This document shows, in pieces, positions 27,712 to 37,371 of a DNA stretch of 64,000 nt. Position numbers and translations under genes: made by a program. The stretch is from NCBI RefSeq assembly GCF_015752155.1, contig NZ_JADOVI010000003.1, positions 62,001 through 126,000 on the forward strand, written 5' to 3'. The notes under the pieces are model-generated. The model saw only the letters and a program-made list of their open reading frames with translations, ran no database searches and was not told the DNA's origin. Source of the DNA: Cryobacterium sp. MP_M3 (lineage in GTDB: Bacteria > Actinomycetota > Actinomycetes > Actinomycetales > Microbacteriaceae). Position 1 is the first letter of the stretch, and each line of letters begins with the position of its first letter.

Positions 27712-28545
27712 CTACTTCCGGGCGATGATCTCGCCGTGCGGCATCCCGAACCAGCCGTCGGGGTCGGCCGCCCACTGCCGCCAGGCCGCCGCGATCTGTC
27801 GCAGGTCGGCGAGGTCGGCCGCGCCGACCTCGATCGCGTGCGCCGCGAAAGCGGATTCGGTGGCGCGCACGGCCCAGGATTCTCCCCACCACTCCCGTTC
27901 GGCGTCCGAGGCGAAGCACCAGATCGACGCGCTGCTGGCGACACCGGTGAACCCGGCCTGCCGGGCCCAGGCCTTCAACGCCCGCCCCGCGTCGGGGTCG
28001 CCGCCGTTCCAGTAGTGCACGTCACGGTAGGCGGTCATCCACAGCAGCAGGCCGGGCAGTTTGGGATACATCATCACCCCGCCGTAGTCCACGTCCCGCG
28101 CGGCGAACACCCCGCCGGGCCTCAGCACCCGCCGGATCTCCTTCATCGCCGCGACCGGGTTGGCGACGTGCTGCAGCACCTGGTGGGCGTGCACAATATC
28201 GAAGGACTCATCCGGGAAGTCCAGGGAGTAGACGTCGCCGACCTGGAAGACCACGTTGCGCACGCCCTCGTCGAAGGCGAGGCCGGCCGCGCGGTGGATG
28301 ATCTCCTCCGCGGCGTCGATGCCGGTGACCTGGCCGGGTGAGAGGCGCCGGGCCAGGTCGACCGTGATGGTGCCGGGCCCGCAGCCCACGTCGAGGAGGG
28401 TCGATCCGGGGTCGAGGTGTGGGATGAGGTAGGCCGCCGAGTTCGCCACGGTGCGCCAGGTGTGCGAGCGGAGCACGCTTTCGTGGTGACCGTGCGTGTA
28501 GTGGTCGCGCGGTGCGGTCTCGGGGCGTTCGGGCTGGTCGGTCAT
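27712..28545 (-). CDS. Class I SAM-dependent methyltransferase
   Basis: A 277-residue methyltransferase with motif I LLDVGCGPGTITVDLA, GIDAAEEII, VVFQVGDVYSLDFPDESFDIVHAHQVLQHV and LRPGGVFAARD. This pattern is that of ubiquinone/menaquinone-type and secondary-metabolite C/O-methyltransferases. It is first in an operon with a ligase and a thiolase and is divergent from the M3 peptidase with about 66 bp between the starts. The acceptor is not predictable from sequence. Confidence 0.92.
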   Translation of the reverse strand: MTDQPERPETAPRDHYTHGHHESVLRSHTWRTVANSAAYLIPHLDPGSTLLDVGCGPGTITVDLARRLSPGQVTGIDAAEEIIHRAAGLAFDEGVRNVVFQVGDVYSLDFPDESFDIVHAHQVLQHVANPVAAMKEIRRVLRPGGVFAARDVDYGGVMMYPKLPGLLLWMTAYRDVHYWNGGDPDAGRALKAWARQAGFTGVASSASIWCFASDAEREWWGESWAVRATESAFAAHAIEVGAADLADLRQIAAAWRQWAADPDGWFGMPHGEIIARK

Positions 28546-28588
28546 GCCCTGAGCCTACGCACGGAAGCGGAACCGGTGTCGGTCGAAC

Positions 28589-28615
28589 TAGGTTTGTTTC
28601 ATGGTGAATCGATGA
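28589..28615 (+). promoter_or_regulatory. -10 box and leaderless four-codon uORF coupled to the M3 peptidase start
   Basis: TAGGTT (28589-28594) is followed six bases later by ATG 28601, which opens the mini-ORF ATG GTG AAT CGA TGA. Its stop overlaps the peptidase ATG at 28612 as ATGA. The peptidase start has no clear Shine-Dalgarno, so ribosomes entering at the leaderless ATG may be handed over to it. The arrangement is seen directly; the mechanism is inference. Confidence 0.45.
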
Positions 28616-30645
28616 ATCCCTTCTCGCGTCCAAGCACGCTCCCGTTCCAGCTGCCCCCGTTCGCGGAGATCGCCGAGGAGCACTACCGCCCTGCCTTCCT
28701 CGAGGGAATGGCGCAGCAGCGGGCCGAGGTGGCGGCCATCGGAGCGAATCCGGAGCCGCCGACGTTCGAGAACACCCTGCTGCCGCTCGAGCGCAGCGGC
28801 CAGGCGTTCAGCCGGGTGGCGGAGGTCTTCTTCAACCTGAGCTCGTCGCACTCGAGCGACTTCACCAACGCGCTCGAGGAGGAGCTGGCGCCGTTGCTCG
28901 CCGCGCACGCCGACGCCATCCGCCTCGACCCCGCGCTCTTCGCCCGCATCGCCGCCGTGCATGAACAGAGGGAGGCGCTGGGCCTCGACCCGGAGTCGCG
29001 GTACCTGGTCGAACGGTACTTCACCGAGTTCACGCTCGCCGGGGCCGGCCTGTCGGACGCGGACAAGGCCGTCCTGCGCGACCTGAACGCGCGGCTCGGT
29101 GTCGCCGGCACCCGGTTCGAGAAGAACCTGCTGGCGGACACGAACGACCTGGCCCTCGTGATCGAGGATGTCGCCGAGCTTGACGGGCTCTCGGCCGGGG
29201 AGATCTCGGCGGCCGCCCTGGCCGCCGAATCCCGCGGGCTGGCCGGCCGGTACGTGATCACCCTCGTGCTTCCCACCAGCCATCCCTATCTGGCGCAACT
29301 CACCAACCGGGGCGTGCGGGAGCGGCTGCTGGCCGCCTCGCGCGCCCGCGGCATCCGTGGCGGTGCCCACGACAACCGGGCCCTGGTGCTCGAGATCACC
29401 GCCCTCCGCGCCGCCCGGGCCCGGCTGCTCGGGTTCGCCAACCATGCGTCCGCGGTCACGGCGGACGAGACCGCGAAGACGCCGGGCGCGGTCGCCGACC
29501 TGCTCGGACGGCTCGCGCCGGCCGCTGCCCGGAACGCGCTGGCCGAGCAGGCGGACCTACAAGCGGTCATCAACAGTGAGGGCGGTGGTTTCACCCTGGC
29601 CGCCTGGGACTGGGCGTTCTACACCGAGAAGGTGCGCCGGGCCCGGTTCGACGTGGACAGCCAGGCCATGCGGCCCTACTTCGAACTCGAACGCGTGCTG
29701 CACGACGGCGTCTTCTTCGCCGCGACCAGCCTCTATGGGGTGACGTTCACCGAACGTGACGACCTGGTCGCCTGGCACCCGGAGGCCCGCGTCTTCGAGG
29801 TCGCCGAGGCCGACGGCTCCCCCGTCGGGTTGTACATCCTCGACCTGTACACCCGGGACTCCAAACGCGGCGGCGCCTGGATGAACCCCCTCGTCTCCCA
29901 GTCCGCGCTGCTGGGCACCCCCGTGGTGGTCTGCAACAACCTCAACGTGCCCAAACCCTCGACCGGCGAGCCCACCCTACTCAGCTACGACGAGGCGACG
30001 ACCCTGTTCCATGAGTTCGGCCATGCCCTGCACGGTCTCTTCGCCCGGGTCACCTATCCGAAGTTCGCCGGCACCAGCGTCTACCGGGACTTCGTCGAGT
30101 TCCCCAGCCAGGTCAACGAGATGTGGTTGCTCTGGCCGGAGGTGCTGGCGAATTTCGCGAAGCACACCGTGACCGGCGAGAGCATGCCGCAGGAGCTGGT
30201 CGACCGCATCCGTGCCTCGGCGACCTTCAACGAGGGGTTCCTCACCAGCGAATACCTCGCGGCGGCCCTGCTCGACCAGGCCTGGCACCTGATCGACACC
30301 GACACGGTGGTGACGGATGTCGCGGAGTTCGAGGCATCCGCCCTCGCCGCCGTCGGCCTGGCGAACAAGGCGGTGCCCACCCGCTACGCGAGCACCTACT
30401 TCGCGCACACCTTCGCCGGCGGTTACGACGCCGGCTACTACTCGTATATCTGGAGCGAGGTGCTCGACGCTGACACGGTGGACTGGTTCACCGAGAACGG
30501 CGGCCTCACCAGGGAGAACGGCGACCGGTTCCGGCGCCGCCTGCTGGGCGTCGGCGGCAGCATGGACCAGCTCGCGGCCTACCGCGACTTCCGCGGCCGG
30601 GACGCCCGGATCCAGCCCCTGCTCGACCGGCGCGGCCTGAACTAG
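28612..30645 (+). CDS. M3 family metallopeptidase (oligopeptidase A / peptidyl-dipeptidase Dcp type)
   Basis: Cytoplasmic zinc peptidase degrading short peptides. The 677-residue protein has the M3 helical N-terminal region and the zinc motif HEFGH at residues 467-471 (TTLFHEFGHALHGLFA) followed by the downstream Glu region (DFVEFPSQVNEMW) and AHTFAGGYDAGYYSYIWSEV. Length is typical of Dcp/OpdA. The ATG at 28612 begins MNPFSRPSTLPFQLPPF; longer in-frame extension upstream belongs to antisense of the methyltransferase. It converges on acdS with a large palindrome between the stops. Confidence 0.95.
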   Translation: MNPFSRPSTLPFQLPPFAEIAEEHYRPAFLEGMAQQRAEVAAIGANPEPPTFENTLLPLERSGQAFSRVAEVFFNLSSSHSSDFTNALEEELAPLLAAHADAIRLDPALFARIAAVHEQREALGLDPESRYLVERYFTEFTLAGAGLSDADKAVLRDLNARLGVAGTRFEKNLLADTNDLALVIEDVAELDGLSAGEISAAALAAESRGLAGRYVITLVLPTSHPYLAQLTNRGVRERLLAASRARGIRGGAHDNRALVLEITALRAARARLLGFANHASAVTADETAKTPGAVADLLGRLAPAAARNALAEQADLQAVINSEGGGFTLAAWDWAFYTEKVRRARFDVDSQAMRPYFELERVLHDGVFFAATSLYGVTFTERDDLVAWHPEARVFEVAEADGSPVGLYILDLYTRDSKRGGAWMNPLVSQSALLGTPVVVCNNLNVPKPSTGEPTLLSYDEATTLFHEFGHALHGLFARVTYPKFAGTSVYRDFVEFPSQVNEMWLLWPEVLANFAKHTVTGESMPQELVDRIRASATFNEGFLTSEYLAAALLDQAWHLIDTDTVVTDVAEFEASALAAVGLANKAVPTRYASTYFAHTFAGGYDAGYYSYIWSEVLDADTVDWFTENGGLTRENGDRFRRRLLGVGGSMDQLAAYRDFRGRDARIQPLLDRRGLN

Positions 30646-30676
30646 CCGCGCCCGCACCGCCCCGCCGCAACCAGAA

Positions 30677-30740
30677 ATTGTTGCCGCTGCGGACAACTGT
30701 GGCTGGCATAACAGCCACACTTGTCCGTGGCGGCAACAGT
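30677..30740. repeat. 64-bp palindrome between convergent genes
   Basis: Two 29-base arms (30677-30705 and 30712-30740) pair in 25 positions around a six-base loop GCATAA. The element fills the gap between the M3 peptidase and acdS stops and probably ends transcription both ways. It aligns over its whole length with the palindrome at 49735-49796, starting from TTGTTG and containing CGGACAAC in both. Confidence 0.85.
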
Positions 30741-30753
30741 CGGTTCCCGGGGG

Positions 30754-31776
30754 TCAGTGGTAGAGCGCGCTGTAGGCGTTGATCGCGGGCTGACCGCCGA
30801 GGTGGGCGTAGAGCACATTGCTGCCGGGGTCGATGTCGCCGCTGCGGACGAGGTCGATCAGGCCCGCCATGGATTTGCCCTCGTAGACGGGGTCGATGAT
30901 CACGCCCTCCAGGCTCGCGGTGAGCCGAATGGCCGCGTTGGTCGACTCGACCGGGATGCCGTAGTACTCGCCCGCCCAGCCCTCGAGCACGGTGATCTCC
31001 GCGTCATCGATGGGACGCCCCACGCCGATCAGCTCGGCCGTGTTGCGGGCGATGCGGGCGACCTGGTCCCGGGTGGCCTCGATCTTGGCGGAGGCGTCGA
31101 TGCCGAGCACCCGTCGCTTCCGTCCGCCGAAGTTGGCCTCGAGATCGGCGAACCCGGCGATCATGCCCGCGTGGGTGGATCCGGTGACGCTGCACACCAC
31201 GATGGTGTCGAAGAAGACGCCGAGGTCCTGTTCCTGGGCGGCCACCTCGTGGGCCCAGTTGGCGAAACCCAGCCCTCCCAGGCGGTGGTCCGAGGCACCG
31301 GCCGGGATCGGGTAGGGCGTTCCGCCTGCCGCCTGGACGTCGGCGATGGCCTGCGTCCAGGAATCCTTGAAGCCGATGCCGAAGCCCTCGGACGAGATGC
31401 GCACGTCGGCGCCGGTGAGCCGTGACAGCAGGATGTTGCCGACCCTGTCGTTGACGCTGTCCGGCCAGTTCACCCACTGCTCCTGCACGAGCACGGCCTT
31501 GAGGCCGAGGTGCGCGGCGACCGCGGCGACCTGACGGGTGTGGTTGGACTGGATTCCGCCGATGGAGACGAGGGTGTCCGCGCCCTGGGCGAGGGCGTCC
31601 GGAACCAGGTATTCGAGTTTGCGGGTCTTGTTGCCGCCGAAGGCAAGCCCGCTGTTCACGTCCTCCCGTTTGGCCCAGATTCGTGCGCCGCCGAGGTGGG
31701 CGGTGAGCCTGTCCAGGGGATGGACCGGGCTGGGGCCGAAGGTGAGCGGATGACGGGGAAAGTCGCGCAGTGCCAT
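30754..31776 (-). CDS. acdS: 1-aminocyclopropane-1-carboxylate deaminase
   Basis: PLP enzyme splitting the plant ethylene precursor ACC to 2-oxobutyrate and ammonia. The 340-residue product starts [17 protein letters not shown]; the PLP Lys is Lys50 in [11 protein letters not shown], with [13 protein letters not shown], and near the C-terminus PVYEGKSM (Tyr-Glu pair) and [10 protein letters not shown]. The Glu and Leu in the last two motifs are the residues that separate ACC deaminase from D-cysteine desulfhydrase, so this is probably the true deaminase. AGAGGAA precedes the ATG at 31776. A GntR gene lies 67 bp upstream in the same direction. Confidence 0.93.
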   Translation of the reverse strand: MALRDFPRHPLTFGPSPVHPLDRLTAHLGGARIWAKREDVNSGLAFGGNKTRKLEYLVPDALAQGADTLVSIGGIQSNHTRQVAAVAAHLGLKAVLVQEQWVNWPDSVNDRVGNILLSRLTGADVRISSEGFGIGFKDSWTQAIADVQAAGGTPYPIPAGASDHRLGGLGFANWAHEVAAQEQDLGVFFDTIVVCSVTGSTHAGMIAGFADLEANFGGRKRRVLGIDASAKIEATRDQVARIARNTAELIGVGRPIDDAEITVLEGWAGEYYGIPVESTNAAIRLTASLEGVIIDPVYEGKSMAGLIDLVRSGDIDPGSNVLYAHLGGQPAINAYSALYH

Positions 31777-31795
31777 GGGTTCCTCTGGGTCGGGC

Positions 31796-31825
31796 TGATG
31801 CGGGGGCGGGTGATGCGGGGGCGGG
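31796..31825. repeat. Two 15-bp tandem repeats between gntR and acdS
   Basis: tgatgcgggggcggg occurs twice in tandem in the 67-bp gap. No function is apparent. Confidence 0.7.
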
Positions 31826-31843
31826 GACGGTGGTGTTGCCGGG

Positions 31844-32518
31844 TCAGTCGTCGTCGGGTTCGGCGGCCGTGGCCAGGATCCGGCCCAGGGTGAGCCAGTT
31901 CTCCCGCACGGCCACGCCGGCCGCATCGGCCTGTCCGGCCGCACAGAGCCGGATGATCCGTTCGTGGTCGGTGACGGATGCCCGCCCGGCCAGCGACGAG
32001 AAACGCGCCCGTTCGAGCCGCCTCAGGGTGGGGGTGACCTGCTCGAGCAGCGCGGGCAACAGCTCATTGGCGCTGGCGCGCACGGTAACGGCGTGGAAGT
32101 CGTCGTCCGCGGCGATTGCGGCGGCGATGTCGTTCGCGGCGAGAGCGCGCCGGAATCGTTCGTTGGCGGCCTCCATTGCGGCGATGTCGCCCATGGTCAG
32201 TTGCGCGACAGCCTCGCGGGCGGCGAGCTCGTGCAACGCCGCCGCGATGGCCTGGGCGCCGAGGGCCAGGCGTTCGTCAAGCGGGGCGACGACGGTCTGT
32301 CGCGCCCGTTCGGTGCGCACCAGGCCGGCGGTCTCGAGCCGGGCGATGGCCTCGCGGATGGGTGTTCGGCTCACCCCGAGCCAGGACTCGAGTTCCGCGT
32401 CGCGCAGCTTCTCCCCCGGTGCGAGGGTGCCGTCCACGATGGCGGTGCGCAATGCCTCGTAGGCGTAGTCGCGCAGCGAGGCGGGACGGTGGGAGGCATC
32501 TCGAGCGGGAACCGGCAT
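31844..32518 (-). CDS. GntR family regulator with FCD domain
   Basis: A 224-residue regulator: N-terminal winged helix ([46 protein letters not shown]) and a C-terminal all-helical FCD ligand domain ([19 protein letters not shown], residues about 85-215). FCD regulators usually sense small carboxylic or amino acids. It lies immediately upstream of acdS in the same direction, so the likely target is acdS and the likely ligand ACC or its product; this is inference. The start ATG 32518 lies only five bases from a possible -10, with an AT-rich palindrome that may be its operator. Confidence 0.92.
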   Translation of the reverse strand: MPVPARDASHRPASLRDYAYEALRTAIVDGTLAPGEKLRDAELESWLGVSRTPIREAIARLETAGLVRTERARQTVVAPLDERLALGAQAIAAALHELAAREAVAQLTMGDIAAMEAANERFRRALAANDIAAAIAADDDFHAVTVRASANELLPALLEQVTPTLRRLERARFSSLAGRASVTDHERIIRLCAAGQADAAGVAVRENWLTLGRILATAAEPDDD

Positions 32519-32519
32519 G

Positions 32520-32537
32520 CGATATATTACATATCTG
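32520..32537. promoter_or_regulatory. AT-rich palindrome at the gntR start
   Basis: The sequence GATATATTACATATCT just upstream of the gntR ATG is an imperfect AT-rich palindrome in a region otherwise above 65% GC. It overlaps a possible -10 (TAATAT on the minus strand), a suitable position for autorepression by the GntR protein. Confidence 0.4.
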
Positions 32538-32560
32538 AGATGCCGGGCCTGTCAAGTCCT

Positions 32561-32602
32561 CCGAAAACAGAACCGCCCCCAGCCAGAGGCCGAGGGCGGT
32601 TT
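32561..32602 (-). terminator. Rho-independent terminator of clpX
   Basis: On the minus strand an AACCGCCC/GGGCGGTT stem, with additional inner pairing, is followed by CTGTTTTCGG. It lies 33 bp after the clpX stop. Confidence 0.75.
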
Positions 32603-32634
32603 CGTCAGGAAGTCGCGTGGGAAACGCAGACGGG

Positions 32635-33915
<1,281 letters not shown>

Positions 33916-33957
33916 CCGTCAGCCTCCTCCATCGGTATCGCCGGTAACGCTGAACTG

Positions 33958-33963
33958 AGCCTA
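33958..33963 (-). promoter_or_regulatory. -10 box of clpX
   Basis: TAGGCT on the minus strand, predicting a leader of about 35 bases with a clear GGAGGAG ribosome site. No good -35 was found. Confidence 0.35.
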
Positions 33964-34057
33964 GCCTGTGCCTGTGACTGTGGTGTGCAAGCCGTGCGGA
34001 CCGGTGGAAATACGATAACGGCGGCTGGGCGAGAAACGGCCGTGAGGCCCTGAAACC

Positions 34058-34094
34058 GGCGGATGCCCGGCTGTTGGCCAGCCGGGCATCCGCC
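34058..34094 (-). terminator. Strong hairpin after clpP2
   Basis: A perfect 16-bp inverted repeat (GGCGGATGCCCGGCTG and its complement) with a five-base loop lies 29 bp after the clpP2 stop. There is only a short TTT afterwards on the minus strand. It should end or weaken the clpP transcript before clpX. Confidence 0.7.
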
Positions 34095-34122
34095 GTCTTC
34101 GACGTGCGATTGTTGCGAAGCG

Positions 34123-34794
34123 CTACTTGACGAGCGTGGGAACGTTCTTGCGGCTGGTCAGGATCTGATCGATCAGGCCGTATTCGAGGGCCTCGGGGGC
34201 GCCGAGGATCTTGTCGCGGTCGATGTCCTTGTGAACCTGCTCCGCCGTGCGGTTGGAGTGGTGGGAGATGGTGAATTCCAGCCACTCACGCATCCGCTGG
34301 ATCTCGGCGGCCTGGATTTCGATGTCGGACGCCTGCCCGCCACCCTGCCCGCCGGCCGAAGGCTGGTGGATGAGGATGCGCGCGTTCGGAAGGGCGAGGC
34401 GCTTTCCGGGCGTTCCGCCGGCGAGAAGCACGGCGGCGGCCGAGGCCGCCTGGCCGAGGCACACCGTCTGGATGTGCGGTCGGATGTACTGCATCGTGTC
34501 GTAGATCGCCGTCATCGCGGTGAAGGAACCACCCGGTGAGTTGATGTACATCACGATGTCGCGGTCGGGGTCCTGGCTCTCCAGTACAAGGAGCTGGGCC
34601 ATGACGTCATCGGCTGACGCGTCGTCGACCTGCACCCCGAGGAAGATGATGCGGTCCTCGAACAGTTTCGCGTAGGGGTCCTGACGCTTGTACCCGTAGG
34701 CGGTGCGCTCTTCAAAGGTCGGGAGGATGTAGCGGGCCTCGGGCGACTGCGGGGCGCGGCCCCCGGCCTGGTGACCAAAATTCGTGAATTCCAT
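34123..34794 (-). CDS. clpP2: ClpP protease subunit 2
   Basis: Serine protease subunit, 223 residues. The catalytic Ser lies in [15 protein letters not shown], His in [12 protein letters not shown] and Asp in the [16 protein letters not shown] region. Actinobacteria carry two ClpP types that form a mixed ClpP1P2 tetradecamer; this downstream copy with the longer N-terminus ([23 protein letters not shown]) corresponds to ClpP2. It is separated from clpP1 by 16 bases. Confidence 0.97.
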   Translation of the reverse strand: MEFTNFGHQAGGRAPQSPEARYILPTFEERTAYGYKRQDPYAKLFEDRIIFLGVQVDDASADDVMAQLLVLESQDPDRDIVMYINSPGGSFTAMTAIYDTMQYIRPHIQTVCLGQAASAAAVLLAGGTPGKRLALPNARILIHQPSAGGQGGGQASDIEIQAAEIQRMREWLEFTISHHSNRTAEQVHKDIDRDKILGAPEALEYGLIDQILTSRKNVPTLVK

Positions 34795-34810
34795 GTCGTT
34801 TCTGCCCGTC

Positions 34811-35410
34811 CTACTTCTTGTTCACTGAGTCGTCGGTGCCGCCGCCGCCGACCACATCCGACGCGAATTCGCGCAGGTGGTCGACGAAGCCGTATGCCAC
34901 GGCCTCCTGGGCGGTGAACCAGTTGTCGCGGTCGTTGTCGATGAGGACCTGCTCGACCGACTTGCCGGTCTGCTCTGCGGTGAGTTCGGCCATCCGCTTC
35001 TTCATGTCCAGGATCACCTTGGCCTGGGTCTGGATGTCGGCGGCGGTGCCACCGAATCCGCCGGACGGCTGGTGCAGCAGGACGCGTGCGTTCGGGGTGA
35101 TGTAGCGCTTGCCCTTGGTGCCGGAGGACAACAGGAACTGGCCCATCGAGGCTGCGAGGCCGATGCCGACGGTGACGATGTCGTTGGGTACGAACTTCAT
35201 CGTGTCGTAGATCGCCATTCCGGCCGTGATCGAGCCGCCGGGCGAGTTGATGTACAGGAAGATGTCCCGCTCAGAGTCCTCTGCGGCCAGCAGCAGGATC
35301 TTGGCACAGATCTCGTTGGCGTTCTCGTCCCGAACCTCTGAACCGAGCCAGATGATGCGGTCTTTGAGCAGTCGGTCAAAAACGCCGGGTGTAGGTGCCA
35401 TATCGGCCAT
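34811..35410 (-). CDS. clpP1: ClpP protease subunit 1
   Basis: First ClpP gene of the tandem pair, 199 residues. It shows [34 protein letters not shown], catalytic Ser in [14 protein letters not shown], His in [13 protein letters not shown] and Asp in the [15 protein letters not shown] region. The ATG at 35410 gives [10 protein letters not shown]; the internal ATG (MAPTPGV) is an alternative. It probably initiates a clpP1-clpP2 operon from the TATAGA promoter just upstream. Confidence 0.97.
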   Translation of the reverse strand: MADMAPTPGVFDRLLKDRIIWLGSEVRDENANEICAKILLLAAEDSERDIFLYINSPGGSITAGMAIYDTMKFVPNDIVTVGIGLAASMGQFLLSSGTKGKRYITPNARVLLHQPSGGFGGTAADIQTQAKVILDMKKRMAELTAEQTGKSVEQVLIDNDRDNWFTAQEAVAYGFVDHLREFASDVVGGGGTDDSVNKK

Positions 35411-35445
35411 GTCGCGCTCCGTTTCGCTTGTCGCTTCAGAATGAA

Positions 35446-35451
35446 TCTATA
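35446..35451 (-). promoter_or_regulatory. -10 box of clpP1-clpP2
   Basis: TATAGA on the minus strand, giving a predicted leader of about 30 bases. I looked for a ClgR-type operator near it and did not find a convincing match. Confidence 0.4.
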
Positions 35452-35552
35452 GGGTCCAACGCGCGAGAACGGCCGTGTTCGCCCTCGGCAGATTGCGCGC
35501 CGCCGCCGCGAGGCTCCCCGGAACGCCGAAGTGACGACGACAGGGCCGACAC

Positions 35553-35593
35553 GCAAAAACGGGGCCGGATGTCTGCGACATCCGGCCCCGTTT
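35553..35593 (-). terminator. Rho-independent terminator of tig
   Basis: A perfect 17-bp stem (AAACGGGGCCGGATGTC and its complement) with a three-base loop is followed on the minus strand by TTTTTGCGTG. It starts ten bases after the tig stop; the clearest intrinsic terminator in the window. Confidence 0.92.
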
Positions 35594-35602
35594 CGTGGCG
35601 TG

Positions 35603-36997
35603 CTACTTCTTTGCTGCGGCCTTCTTCTTCGGCTTGGCCGGGGCGGCGTCGGCCTCGGGTGCCTCGTCGGCCTCTTCGGCGTCGTCCTCGGTGTCGTCAG
35701 CTTCGGCGGCGTCGTCGTTCGCGGCGACGGCGGCGAACTCGGACAGGTCGACCGGCGCCCCGTTGGAGTCGACGACCTCGGCCTTGCCGAGGGCGATCGC
35801 GAGGGCCTTGTTGCGGGCGACCTCGGCAACCATCGACGGGATCTGACCGTTGCCGCTCAGCGCCTGCACGAATTCGCTCGGGTCCATGCCGTACTGGCTG
35901 GCGCCCTGGATCAGGTACTGGGTGAGCTCGTCCTGGCTGACCTGGACCTTCTCGGCCTCGGCGATCGTGTCGAGCAGGATCTGCTGGCGGAAGGTCTTCT
36001 CGCTGGACTCGGTGACCTCGGCGCGGTGCTCGTCGTCCTCGAGGCGGTTCTCGCCCTCGAGGTGGCGGCGCACCTCGTCTTCGATGATCGAGGTCGGGAT
36101 CGGAACCTCGACCGAGGCGAGGAGCTGCTCGACGAGCTTCTCCCGGGCCTGGCTGCCCTGTCCGAAGGCCTTTGAACGCAGGACCTGCGCCTTGAGGCTC
36201 TCGGTGAGCTCGGCCATGGTGTCGAACTCGCTGGCGATCTGCGCGAAGTCGTCGTCGGCGGTCGGAAGCTCGCGCTCCTTGACGGCGATGACCTTGACGG
36301 TGATCTCAGCGGTCTCGCCCTCGTGGTCGCCACCCATCAGCTTCGAGTTGAAGGTGGTGGTCTCGCCGGCGCTGAGGGAGTCGAGCGCCTCGTCGATGCC
36401 GTCGATCAGGTCGCCGGAGCCGACCTCGTAGGAGATGCCGGTCGCGTTGTCGACCTCGACCTCGTTGATGCTGGCGACCAGGTCGATCTGGGCGAAGTCG
36501 CCGGTGGTGGCGGGGCGGTCGACCGTGACGAGCGTGCCGAAGCGGCTGCGCAGCTGGTCGAGTTCCTCGGTGACGTCTTCATCGGACACCTCGACGGCGT
36601 CAACGGTGAGCTTCAGGCCCTCGTAGGCGGGAAGGTCGATCTCGGGGCGCACGTCGACCTCGATGGCGAGGAGCAGGTCTCCGGAGAAGTCCTTGTCGCT
36701 CGGCCATTCGACGATGTCGGCTTCCGGGCGGCCCAGGGGGCGCAGCTTGTGCTCTTCGACGGCCTTGCGGTAGAAACCGTCGAGGCTCTCGTTGACCGCG
36801 TGCTCGAGCACGGCGGACTTGCCGACGCGCTGGTCGATGATGGGCGGCGGAACCTTGCCCTTGCGGAAACCGGGGATGTTGATGTCCTCGGCAATGTGCC
36901 CGTAGGCGTGGGTGATGCTGGGCTTCAGCTCCTCGGGGGTCACCGCAATGGTGACCTTGGCGCGCGTGGGACTCAGCTTTTCGACCGTGGACTTCAC
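35603..36997 (-). CDS. tig: Trigger factor chaperone
   Basis: Ribosome-bound chaperone and peptidyl-prolyl isomerase. The 464-residue protein has the ribosome-binding signature GFRKGKVPP near residue 45, the FKBP-type domain in the middle and a helical C-terminal domain; it ends in an acidic tail and a Lys/Ala end ([12 protein letters not shown]). Start GTG 36997 ([14 protein letters not shown]) has AGGAG ten bases upstream. tRNA-Pro lies only 43 bases upstream on the same strand and no separate promoter is evident, so tig is probably transcribed through the tRNA. It precedes clpP1-clpP2 as in most Actinobacteria. Confidence 0.97.
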   Translation of the reverse strand: MKSTVEKLSPTRAKVTIAVTPEELKPSITHAYGHIAEDINIPGFRKGKVPPPIIDQRVGKSAVLEHAVNESLDGFYRKAVEEHKLRPLGRPEADIVEWPSDKDFSGDLLLAIEVDVRPEIDLPAYEGLKLTVDAVEVSDEDVTEELDQLRSRFGTLVTVDRPATTGDFAQIDLVASINEVEVDNATGISYEVGSGDLIDGIDEALDSLSAGETTTFNSKLMGGDHEGETAEITVKVIAVKERELPTADDDFAQIASEFDTMAELTESLKAQVLRSKAFGQGSQAREKLVEQLLASVEVPIPTSIIEDEVRRHLEGENRLEDDEHRAEVTESSEKTFRQQILLDTIAEAEKVQVSQDELTQYLIQGASQYGMDPSEFVQALSGNGQIPSMVAEVARNKALAIALGKAEVVDSNGAPVDLSEFAAVAANDDAAEADDTEDDAEEADEAPEADAAPAKPKKKAAAKK

Positions 36998-37040
36998 GTG
37001 GGTATCTCCTGTGTTCGAACGATGTTCTGGGGGGTGACTG

Positions 37041-37114
37041 TCGGGGCGACAGGATTCGAACCTGCGACCTCTCGGCCCCAAACCGAGCGCTCTACCAAGC
37101 TGAGCTACGCCCCG
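37041..37114 (-). tRNA. tRNA-Pro (anticodon TGG)
   Basis: On the minus strand a full cloverleaf reads from CGGGGCGTAGCTCAGCTTGG to GTTCGAATCCTGTCGCCCCG: acceptor CGGGGCG/CGCCCCG, D-arm, anticodon stem CTCGG/CCGAG with loop TTTGGGG (anticodon TGG), and T-arm. Discriminator base A; CCA is not encoded. It lies 43 bases upstream of tig on the same strand. Confidence 0.97.
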
Positions 37115-37186
37115 GATTTTCTCTCAACCCGTTGGAGTCATGCTCCTGACGCGCAAAGCTCACGCACCAGCGGAATGACCTCGGTA

Positions 37187-37192
37187 AGTCTA
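37187..37192 (-). promoter_or_regulatory. -10 box of the tRNA-Pro-tig transcript
   Basis: TAGACT on the minus strand, predicting a start near 37180, about 65 bases before the mature tRNA-Pro. No good -35 was found. Confidence 0.4.
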
Positions 37193-37250
37193 CTGCACGG
37201 TCAGGACGCGAAAGCGACCCGCCGTGCATCCGTCACCCCGGAAGGTGTAC

Positions 37251-37256
37251 TACAGT
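37251..37256 (+). promoter_or_regulatory. -10 box of tRNA-Gly
   Basis: TACAGT at 37251-37256 predicts a start near 37263, about 20 bases before the mature tRNA-Gly. Confidence 0.45.
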
Positions 37257-37282
37257 AATCGAGTGCGCGGGAGACCGCGCCT

Positions 37283-37356
37283 GGGGATGTAGCTCAATGG
37301 TAGAGCCTCAGTTTTCCAAACTGATGGCGCGGGTTCGATTCCCGTCATCCCCTCCA
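37283..37356 (+). tRNA. tRNA-Gly (anticodon TCC), CCA encoded
   Basis: The cloverleaf starts GGGGATGTAGCTCAATGGTA; the anticodon stem TCAGT/ACTGA holds loop TTTCCAA (anticodon TCC); the T-arm GCGGGTTCGATTCCCGT is followed by acceptor CATCCCC, discriminator T and an encoded CCA at 37354-37356. It is divergent from tRNA-Pro. Confidence 0.97.
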
Positions 37357-37371
37357 GATTGGCCGGCCGGG

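Noticed and set aside
35430-35510. ClgR-type operator in the clpP1 upstream region
   Set aside because: No match to the CGCyNANrGCG-like consensus I know; only a partial GAAC/GTTC pair.
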